DNA of 10,326 bases from positions 1-10,326 of the forward strand of contig JAQUQK010000053.1 of NCBI GenBank assembly GCA_028716125.1, given 5' to 3'. This DNA is from Thermoplasmatota archaeon (GTDB taxonomy: Archaea > Thermoplasmatota > JAQUQK01). A model generated the notes under the pieces. It saw only the letters and a program-made list of their open reading frames with translations, did no database searches and had not been told where the DNA came from. The position numbers and the translations under genes are program-made. How positions within the stretch are numbered: the stretch's first letter is position 1; each line of letters begins with the position of its first letter. Positions 4,924 to 9,765 of this stretch are shown one piece after another.

Positions 4924-5742
4924 CTAGAACGGCAAAGCCTCGTTTTGTTGTTCCGCTTCTTGTGTCGGGTAGGGAGATATTGCAACGATATCCCGAACAA
5001 TGCCTTTCTTTGTTTGCTTCTCGGCGAAAAACACACTAGCTTGTTGACCTTCCAACACGTCAATTTGTTCGCCAATCTTCACATCGAAAGTAGAGTAACG
5101 ATCTTCTCCAACTTCAAACTTCCACAGTCGCCACGGACCTTGCGCAGACTCGCCCTCTTTCCTGTATACCTTGCCGATAAAGACAACAGCGTTTTGCGAG
5201 TGATCGCCTACCATTTCTTCACCGGTTGCGACGGTGTCGACTGTGTCGACGGTTTTGGACGGTGTCGACGGTTTTGGGCGGCTAGTCGGCTGCGAATCCA
5301 CGTCGGGATCAACTTCATCGTAGGGCAGTAAAAGCATTTGCGTGAGCGCATATTTTAGCGCGACGGCCATGGCTTTGTTTGCCGCTTTATCCCCGGCATC
5401 CATTCCCTCGCCGACAACTGTGCATCCCGCCCGTGAACCGTCTACATGCACGAAGGTAAAGCGCACGGTAAGTACGCGGTAAATCAACCGCCCTCCGCTT
5501 TTTGTTTCCCGTTCTTCGCTACGCTCCGCTAGAACGTCCGGCAGCACCACAACTTGGTGTCGGGCAAAAAGCGGGTGCAGGTGGTTCATAACGGCATCAA
5601 TGCCCCGAAAGTGGAAACCCTGCGTTGTATTTTTCCCGTCTTTGGCTAAAGGTTGCGCATCTTCCATAATCGCGCAAAGCGCAACGTATATATTTCCGCT
5701 TTCACTTTTGCTCGGCTGCTGTTGTGTGTTTGGTTCCGACAT
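4924..5742 (-). CDS. erf: Erf-family single-strand DNA annealing protein
   Basis: The 272-residue product matches ERF-superfamily annealing proteins of phage recombination systems, which pair complementary single strands. The ERF core spans about 15-145: GFHFRGIDAVMNHLHPLF (42-59), a beta-rich stretch with RLIYRVLTVRFTFVHVDG, then GEGMDAGDKAANKAMAVALK (111-130) and YALTQMLLLPYDE. A repeat-encoded linker (about 150-175) leads to an extra beta-rich domain (about 184-256, NAVVFIGKVYRKEG to DIVAISPYP) that could be OB-like. The end, NEALPF, recalls the acidic tip of single-strand binding proteins. I chose ATG 5742, with AGGA 8 nt upstream, over an in-frame start at 5802 that would run far into the preceding gene. 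I see no matching exonuclease in the window. Confidence 0.85.
   Translation of the reverse strand: MSEPNTQQQPSKSESGNIYVALCAIMEDAQPLAKDGKNTTQGFHFRGIDAVMNHLHPLFARHQVVVLPDVLAERSEERETKSGGRLIYRVLTVRFTFVHVDGSRAGCTVVGEGMDAGDKAANKAMAVALKYALTQMLLLPYDEVDPDVDSQPTSRPKPSTPSKTVDTVDTVATGEEMVGDHSQNAVVFIGKVYRKEGESAQGPWRLWKFEVGEDRYSTFDVKIGEQIDVLEGQQASVFFAEKQTKKGIVRDIVAISPYPTQEAEQQNEALPF
5243..5277. repeat. 16-bp direct repeat in the Erf linker
   Basis: The bases gtgtcgacggttttgg occur at 5243-5258 and again at 5262-5277, a 19-bp period, with a shorter gtgtcgac copy just before (5234-5241). They encode the linker segment SKTVDTVDTVATG. The 19-bp period is not a multiple of three, so the copies are read in different frames. 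Recent duplication by slippage is the simplest explanation. Confidence 0.75.
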
Positions 5743-5779
5743 AACTGCTGTCCTTCCTTTGTTTTGTGTTTGTTGTTTC

Positions 5780-5989
5780 CTACATTCCCCGCTGTTGGTC
5801 ATACCATTCGTCGCTAAACGGTTCTACGGGCCTGTCAACCGCGTCGCGTTTTGCTCTGGCTTTCCCCGCATGCACCCACGTATTATAGCAATCGTCGCAC
5901 AAAAACCCGCCGATCTCGTTCGGTCGTGCCTTTGCAAGCGGCACGAAACATAACCGGCAACAATTCCGCCCTTTCTTGCGATCGATCAT
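5780..5989 (-). CDS. Small cysteine-rich zinc-finger-like protein (69 aa)
   Basis: The protein has C10, C11, C14, C31 and C34. NCCRLCFVPLAKARP and FLCDDCYNTW form a CxxC...CxxC pair separated by 16 residues, which should bind one zinc ion. The C-terminus is charged and ends in EWYDQQRGM. I set the start at ATG 5989 because it overlaps the stop of the 49-residue basic gene as ATGA, a standard coupled junction. An in-frame GTG at 5998 is possible. It lies 37 nt before the Erf-type gene. The function is unknown; binding to nucleic acid or a host protein is the usual guess for such fingers. Confidence 0.65.
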   Translation of the reverse strand: MIDRKKGRNCCRLCFVPLAKARPNEIGGFLCDDCYNTWVHAGKARAKRDAVDRPVEPFSDEWYDQQRGM

Positions 5990-6135
5990 TTTTGCCACCG
6001 CATTTTCCGCGCATCCGCAAGCCGACTGGCTCGCCGGTTCCTTTCCGCTTTTGTTATGGTTTTAGCCTTGCCTTTCCCCATGCGTCCGAGTATTTGCCCG
6101 GCCTTCGTTGCGGCATCTTTTGGATTATTTTTCAT
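5986..6135 (-). CDS. Small basic protein of the Gly/Lys/Arg-rich phage type (49 aa)
   Basis: A 49-codon frame from ATG 6135 ends as ATGA on the next start. It begins MKNNPKDAATKAGQILGRMG, continues KGKAKTITKAERNRRA and ends DARKMRWQK. The layout (AGxxLGxxGxGKAK, then xITxxERxxRAxxxADARxxRW) resembles a common family of short basic phage and bacterial proteins, typically GRKGGKARA...LT...R...ARW. Its function is not established. The ribosome binding site is weak (GGTAG). It fills an otherwise empty stretch between two genes and is coupled at its end, which supports it. Confidence 0.65.
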   Translation of the reverse strand: MKNNPKDAATKAGQILGRMGKGKAKTITKAERNRRASRLADARKMRWQK

Positions 6136-6176
6136 ATCGCGGAACTACCAGAAAAGCGTTTTATTGTCCACGATAT

Positions 6177-6422
6177 TTAATCTTTTTTATCCGTCTCGCT
6201 TCGCTGGCCTCGTTTCCCCTCGACCTTTTCCCAGCCACGGAAACTCAATGCGGCGGTAGGGAACCAGTCATTGAACGATTCGTCGAACTCTACCGGGTAA
6301 AGTTGACGGACCTTAACCGTCTGCCCTTCTGCGGCGTCGCGCACGAATGTGACCTCCAGTATATCCGTTCCTCCGATGTGCAAAACGTCGCCAGGCGTTA
6401 ATCTCGTGTATCGTTTTACCAT
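6177..6422 (-). CDS. Hypothetical small beta-rich protein (81 aa)
   Basis: The protein begins MVKRYTRLTPGDVLHIGG and continues through ILEVTFVRDA and QTVKVRQLYPVEFDESF, with a highly charged C-terminal tail (KVEGKRGQRSETDKKD). The alternation of hydrophobic and polar residues suggests a small beta-barrel. The start ATG 6422 overlaps the stop of the preceding gene by 7 nt. A longer in-frame reading to 6518 runs deep into that gene and is less likely. The family is not recognised. Confidence 0.65.
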   Translation of the reverse strand: MVKRYTRLTPGDVLHIGGTDILEVTFVRDAAEGQTVKVRQLYPVEFDESFNDWFPTAALSFRGWEKVEGKRGQRSETDKKD

Positions 6423-6793
6423 AAAGCTAACTCTCTTTGTGCGGGAACGTAGCCGCCATGTTCCTTTAGCCACCGTTCGGCAGCAGCGATGCTCACAAGT
6501 TTGTAACAGTTCACCCATGCGCTTTTGCGTGTTGTCGCGTCGGATTTCTTGCGTAGAATTTGTCCTTGCGGCAGACGGATTGGTTCAATCAAGTGCGCTC
6601 GTTCGAGCGCATGGAATACGTTGCCGCTCAGCGTTGCCGACAGCGGGCGCAGGTGTTCCGGCACGATATCGGCGGCAAACCGATTTGGCGAGCGGTGCGC
6701 ATATTGCAGGACATTTCGCGCATAATCCATGAACTCCCTTTCCTTCCGCACGGCCTGCTGCACAACGGCTGCATGTCTGGCGTCGTCAATCAT
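6416..6793 (-). CDS. Hypothetical protein, possibly winged-helix (125 aa)
   Basis: The start ATG 6793 has GGAGG at 6 nt and overlaps the 3D-domain gene by 8 nt. The N-terminal half is helical (QQAVRKEREFMDYARNVLQ). The middle, LSGNVFHALERAHLIEPIRL, resembles the recognition helix and start of the wing in a winged helix-turn-helix, followed by basic residues (RKKSDATTRKS). The C-terminal part holds LVSIAAAERWLKEHGG. DNA binding is inferred from this pattern only; I cannot match a family. Its place after the cell-wall hydrolase and before the Erf group gives no further hint. Confidence 0.65.
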   Translation of the reverse strand: MIDDARHAAVVQQAVRKEREFMDYARNVLQYAHRSPNRFAADIVPEHLRPLSATLSGNVFHALERAHLIEPIRLPQGQILRKKSDATTRKSAWVNCYKLVSIAAAERWLKEHGGYVPAQRELALW

Positions 6794-7286
6794 GGCCGAC
6801 CTCCTTGTTCGCCTTTTTTACCCATACCGCGACTTGCATCGTTTTTAGACCCCATTGCAACGCCTCCTTGTGTGTGGGGAAAAATACGTCAATATGCGCG
6901 TTTTTGATTGCGCCGCCCCGATCCTCGGCCACGGCGAACCCGTAGCCCGGTATATGCAGGCGCGTCCCTGGCGGGAAAACTCGCCAGTCAGTCGCGCATG
7001 TCCCTTTGTGCGCCCGCGTTCCCGTGGCCGTGATGCCGTCGGTTTTGCCACAACATTTTTTGCACGGGCAGTAGGCCGTGACCGTAAGCGTGGTCAACGC
7101 GGGGCGGTATTCATGTTCTTCAGCCAGCGCCAGCCCCGGCAACAACAGCAGGCACACTACGGCCATCCGGCGGACGGTTCCGCCGGTCAATAACCACAAG
7201 GCCAATTTTCGGGACCGTTCCTTGCGGCTAAGTGTTTTCTTCGCCGGTTTGTTTTCAATTTTCGGGAGTAAGGCAATACGTTTCAT
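6786..7286 (-). CDS. 3D-domain cell-wall hydrolase, membrane-anchored or secreted
   Basis: The 166-residue protein ends in a 3D domain, the fold shared with the C-terminus of MltA-type lytic transglycosylases and with secreted stationary-phase cell-wall enzymes. Seen are TAYCPCKKCCGKTDGITATG (70-89), D100 in TDWRVFPPGTRL, IPGYGFAVAEDRGGAIK with D122, and HIDVFFPTHKEAL with D133, so all three signature aspartates are present. Residues 41-55 (MAVVCLLLLPGLALA) form a hydrophobic segment ending in a plausible signal-peptidase site. A basic 40-residue N-terminus is long for a signal peptide, so an anchored form is possible. The start ATG 7286 has AAAGGTG about 10 nt upstream. A 9-codon frame (ATG 7314) overlapping it could couple translation. 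A role in lysis or wall degradation at entry is inferred. Confidence 0.85.
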   Translation of the reverse strand: MKRIALLPKIENKPAKKTLSRKERSRKLALWLLTGGTVRRMAVVCLLLLPGLALAEEHEYRPALTTLTVTAYCPCKKCCGKTDGITATGTRAHKGTCATDWRVFPPGTRLHIPGYGFAVAEDRGGAIKNAHIDVFFPTHKEALQWGLKTMQVAVWVKKANKEVGHD

Positions 7287-7352
7287 TTTACACTTTCACC
7301 TTTTATGTCCATACCCCGCCAAGGTTCCTTTTGTTTCCCCTCTTTCAGTCAG

Positions 7353-7505
7353 TCAGTCCTCCGTCGCGCCTCCGCGCTGGGCTGGCTGGCGACGGCAAAC
7401 CCCTTGGCGGCGCTTGGCCGCGCCGGTCCCGGCCCGGCCGCCGCGCGCGGCGATCGCGCGCAGGTAGGCCAGGGTCTCGGGACTGAGGCGGGGGGCGGTT
7501 GTCAC
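7353..7505 (-). CDS. Small basic Gly/Arg-rich protein (50 aa)
   Basis: A GTG at 7505 opens a 50-codon frame with LSPETLAYLRAIAARGG (7-23) and RAGTGAAKRRQ (24-34). This pattern, a short helix followed by GGxAGTGxAKxR, recurs in small basic phage proteins of unknown function. The ribosome binding site is poor and the start lies just after the stop of the 67-residue gene (7510), so re-initiation is likely. The last 15 residues look less natural, and a frameshift near there cannot be excluded. The gene sits in very GC-rich sequence, where long shadow frames occur on both strands. Confidence 0.5.
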   Translation of the reverse strand: MTTAPRLSPETLAYLRAIAARGGRAGTGAAKRRQGVCRRQPAQRGGATED

Positions 7506-7509
7506 GGGT

Positions 7510-7713
7510 TTAGCACGTCACCGCAGACTTCAACTCGATCCAGCCCATCCCGGTCCCGTCGGCATCGCGCTTGAGGACGGATATACGACGGTCTGTCGAT
7601 GTCGTGACTCCAGCCCGCCGGATCGCTGCCATGTGGCTCCTGAGCAGCCATGACTTGCGCCCGTCCACCGACACCCGCGCCACTCCCTTGCTCCCTCTGA
7701 GGTTTAGCATCAT
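7510..7713 (-). CDS. Hypothetical protein (67 aa)
   Basis: The product begins MMLNLRGSKGVARVSVDGRK and contains SWLLRSHMAAIRRAG, TDRRISVLKRDADG and the end GWIELKSAVTC. It is basic and looks like a compact alpha/beta protein. I chose ATG 7713, with AAAGGG 9 nt upstream. An in-frame ATG at 7722 abuts that site, and a start at 7806 would run through the promoter candidate. It is the first gene after the 240-bp gap and so probably heads the second operon. The family is not recognised. A frame at 7502-7744 on the same strand looks like a shadow. Confidence 0.55.
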   Translation of the reverse strand: MMLNLRGSKGVARVSVDGRKSWLLRSHMAAIRRAGVTTSTDRRISVLKRDADGTGMGWIELKSAVTC

Positions 7714-7767
7714 CTTGCTCATCCCTTTCTGTGGGGTTTCCCACTTGCTTGAGGATACGCTGTGGTA

Positions 7768-7777
7768 GTTATAGCAA
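7768..7777 (-). promoter_or_regulatory. Candidate extended -10 promoter for the leftward operon
   Basis: On the minus strand the sequence TTGCTATAAC contains TGC followed by TATAAC, a good match to the extended -10 element (TGnTATAAT). No good -35 lies 17 nt upstream, which extended -10 promoters can tolerate. Transcription would start near 7761, leaving about 48 nt of leader before the ATG at 7713 and including its ribosome binding site. It lies in the only sizeable gene-free gap. Confidence 0.4.
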
Positions 7778-7876
7778 GCCCCGTGCCAAAGTCCCGGTGG
7801 GGCCAAATCCCTAATAAATCGCTCTATTTACCCCGTTTTTGACGCCAAGTGTCAGGATGGCCCTATTAGGACATTA

Positions 7877-7898
7877 GCATTATCAAGAATGATAACGC
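7877..7898. promoter_or_regulatory. 9-bp dyad in the intergenic gap, possible operator
   Basis: The bases gcattatca (7877-7885) and tgataacgc (7890-7898) are complementary at nine positions with one G-T pair, across the 4-nt spacer agaa. Neither side is followed by a T-run on its own transcript, and the stem is AT-rich, so a terminator is unlikely. It lies about 100 nt upstream of the -10 candidate. A second near-palindrome, cctattagg, lies beside it (about 7862-7870). A repressor-binding site is possible. Confidence 0.35.
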
Positions 7899-7953
7899 AA
7901 AAATAGGAAAAGAGAACGGGGGACGGGGGGCAAAGAACGGCCGGGCGCGACGA

Positions 7954-8523
7954 TTACCCCGGAAGAAGCAACATGAGTTTGCGCCAGCCGCTACCTGGCG
8001 TCACGGCGTCGAATTCGCGCCGCCGCTCGTCGCGCAGGTCCCAGTATTGGTCCGCGGCGTAGATCACTCGCGCGGCGTGCTCCGAGCAGTCGAGTAGCGT
8101 GTCGTCGTTTTGAACCGGCACTCCGAACCGCTCGCAGGCCCATTTGGCCAACAGTTGGCTTTTCCCGTAGCCGCGTAGACGCTGCTTGAGATCGAGGTTT
8201 TTATCCAGCGCCGCCCGGCATTGCGCTGGGGTTAAACCCTCCAGCCACCGGATGTGCAGTCGCCGCCACGGCCGCGCCGCGGCCCACTCCTGCGCCCGCC
8301 GAAGATCGCGCGGCCCGACCATGCCGCTCTTGAATTGCATCTCGTAGTATACAAGGCTGAACCCATTCTCCGGCGTCCACACCCGCCAGACGGGGAACAT
8401 GTGCACCGAGAGAGATCGCGTGACCAGCATCGTCGCCAGGTTGAATGGCTTGATGTCTGTGGTGGTGCAGACGGCCATCCCGGAGAACTCGGCTACGGCT
8501 AAGGTTTCGTCGGTCCATGTCAC
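7954..8523 (-). CDS. Permuted papain-like (YiiX/YaeF-type) protein
   Basis: The 189-residue protein fits the permuted NlpC/P60-related papain fold (YiiX, YaeF, poxvirus G6 type), in which histidine precedes cysteine. TRSLSVHMFPVWRV supplies His41 in the usual 'S..SH' setting. LDCSEHAARVIYAADQYW supplies Cys146 in the 'CSE' motif, and FDAVTPGSGW (171-180) matches the following 'TP' segment. Enzymes of this group act on peptide or amide bonds or as acyltransferases; the substrate is unknown here. There is no signal peptide or membrane segment. The GTG start at 8523 lies 3 nt after the stop of the 87-residue membrane protein, with GGTGGTGG just upstream. The family call rests on motif order, not overall identity. 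Confidence 0.6.
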   Translation of the reverse strand: MTWTDETLAVAEFSGMAVCTTTDIKPFNLATMLVTRSLSVHMFPVWRVWTPENGFSLVYYEMQFKSGMVGPRDLRRAQEWAAARPWRRLHIRWLEGLTPAQCRAALDKNLDLKQRLRGYGKSQLLAKWACERFGVPVQNDDTLLDCSEHAARVIYAADQYWDLRDERRREFDAVTPGSGWRKLMLLLPG

Positions 8524-8526
8524 GAT

Positions 8527-8790
8527 TCACCACCACCCTTTGCTGGTCCCAATGAGCCACACAAACAAACAAACCGGCGTAGGAATTCCAATGCCAGTAG
8601 CCCACGCCCACGCATTGTTCGTCAAGTTTTTCCGGTACACCACGGCAAGCAGCCGCAACGCAAGAGACACGCCCCGCGCAAGATCGTCATGCGAATCGCA
8701 GACCTTGCCGCCCTTGACGGGCTGCTCCAATAGTTTCGCGTGAGCTTCGGCCTGCCGCACAAGTTCTAGGATGGCTGGGTCATTGGGCAT
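8527..8790 (-). CDS. Small protein with a C-terminal membrane segment, holin-like (87 aa)
   Basis: The N-terminal half is soluble and helical (ILELVRQAEAHAKLLEQPVK, then DLARGVSLALRLLAVVYRK). The C-terminal part contains a hydrophobic stretch at about 60-82 (AWATGIGIPTPVCLFVWLIG) followed by a short Lys/Trp end. A single C-terminal segment on a small phage protein could be a holin-like or anchoring unit, but topology alone does not prove this. The start ATG 8790 overlaps the metacaspase stop by 11 nt and has only a weak ribosome binding site, so it depends on coupling. The papain-like gene follows after 3 nt. Confidence 0.65.
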   Translation of the reverse strand: MPNDPAILELVRQAEAHAKLLEQPVKGGKVCDSHDDLARGVSLALRLLAVVYRKNLTNNAWAWATGIGIPTPVCLFVWLIGTSKGWW

Positions 8791-9616
8791 CTAGGTCCAT
8801 TTCGGTGACGCCGTAGGGCAGGTCCATGAACCTGTCCGGGCACCACAACTGCGGTTCCTGCCGGTATCCGGCGTCCTTGATTATCCCGCGCACACTCTCC
8901 AATAACTCCCGCCGCGTGGGCGTGGTAACACCCGACAGGAGAAGGTTGTCAAAAGCCGTAGTGAAAATGCCGCCCGTCTCGTCGCCCAGGATTCCCTCGT
9001 TCGCCACCTGCTCCGCCCGACAGGCGGTCCAGCAAATTACATTTGGCAGGTCCGCCAGCGCGGCGGCAAATGGCTCATGCTCACCCCGCGCCATGTCCGG
9101 CGGCGGCGCGATAAAACGCGGCGTCCCATAAGCAGACCCCACGCCCCGCACTCCGAGAACGTCAACCCCGCTGTGACAGGAATCGAGCATCGTTTCGGCA
9201 ACCACCCACGGCGGTAACTTCTGCGCGAATGCCCGCATATCGTCATCGGTTATCGCCCGCCGCAGCGCGAGATGCTCCACGTTCACGAACGTGAAATCCA
9301 CCGGGCAAATACACTCGTCATAGCGGTCGGGTTCGTCCTGCTCGCCCAAGTCAGGGACATACGAGCCATGCCCCGAGTAGTGTATCCCGAGCCAAGTCGG
9401 TTCCTGATTCCGCCAGAGCGAATCGTTAAGTTCTTGCAGGCCGTGCCAGATACCCGCCGTGTCAGCTTGAAAGTCCAGCAGCATCCGCCCTTCGATTGCC
9501 TCCGTGCAGAAATAATTACAGCACGCCCGGTAATGCGCCCGCACATCCTTGACGCACAGCGTGAGCGGCGTGTCTGGGTAGTTGTCAATGCCGATTTGAA
9601 ACAAAACTCGCCTCAT
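8780..9616 (-). CDS. Metacaspase (caspase-fold cysteine peptidase, C14)
   Basis: The 278-residue protein has a full metacaspase catalytic domain. The first strand is RRVLFQIGIDNYPDTPLTL (2-20). His83 lies in HYSGHGS (79-85), followed by YDECICPVDF (99-108), the family's DEtIcPvD motif, then ITDDDM, then Cys147 in MLDSCHSG (143-150). Later come CWTACRAEQVANEG and GGIFTTAF (215-222), the usual 'GaFT' region. The His/Cys dyad is intact. Known metacaspases cut after Arg or Lys, often with calcium. No N-terminal prodomain, signal or membrane segment is present. The ATG 9616 overlaps the stop of the 45-residue membrane protein (ATGA), and its end overlaps the 87-residue gene. Its presence in a phage-like operon is unusual. 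Confidence 0.9.
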   Translation of the reverse strand: MRRVLFQIGIDNYPDTPLTLCVKDVRAHYRACCNYFCTEAIEGRMLLDFQADTAGIWHGLQELNDSLWRNQEPTWLGIHYSGHGSYVPDLGEQDEPDRYDECICPVDFTFVNVEHLALRRAITDDDMRAFAQKLPPWVVAETMLDSCHSGVDVLGVRGVGSAYGTPRFIAPPPDMARGEHEPFAAALADLPNVICWTACRAEQVANEGILGDETGGIFTTAFDNLLLSGVTTPTRRELLESVRGIIKDAGYRQEPQLWCPDRFMDLPYGVTEMDLDAQ

Positions 9617-9750
9617 GATTTTGCCCCCGTTAAAATCACCGCCGTGACCACGGCCACGAAAATGCAGACCGCCAGAAACACGTACACCACCGTGCTCCCG
9701 CTAGGTGTATCGTCAGCTTCCGGGTCTGGTTGATATGGATTATTGTGCAT
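9613..9750 (-). CDS. Single-pass membrane protein (45 aa)
   Basis: The frame starts at ATG 9750, with AAAGGGGAG about 4 nt upstream, and ends as ATGA on the metacaspase start. Residues 1-20 are polar and acidic (MHNNPYQPDPEADDTPSGST). About 21-41 form one hydrophobic helix (VVYVFLAVCIFVAVVTAVIL), followed by TGAKS. The strong ribosome binding site and the four-base overlap make it a convincing gene despite its size. It may act as a holin-like or spanin-like lysis piece, or as a membrane partner of the metacaspase; neither is shown. Confidence 0.8.
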   Translation of the reverse strand: MHNNPYQPDPEADDTPSGSTVVYVFLAVCIFVAVVTAVILTGAKS

Positions 9751-9765
9751 AACGCTCCCCTTTCG

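Noticed and set aside
7502..7744. Alternative minus-strand frame of 80 codons over the 67-residue gene
   Set aside because: Its composition is dominated by Arg, Asp and Gly, and it lacks a placed ribosome binding site; the other frame has AAAGGG at 9 nt and a more natural protein.
7877..7898. The dyad as a transcription terminator
   Set aside because: No T-run follows the stem on either strand and the stem is AT-rich; an operator is more plausible.
7918..7931. G-rich tract (ggggg then gggggg) as a G-quadruplex
   Set aside because: Only two long G-runs lie close together, whereas an intramolecular quadruplex needs four.
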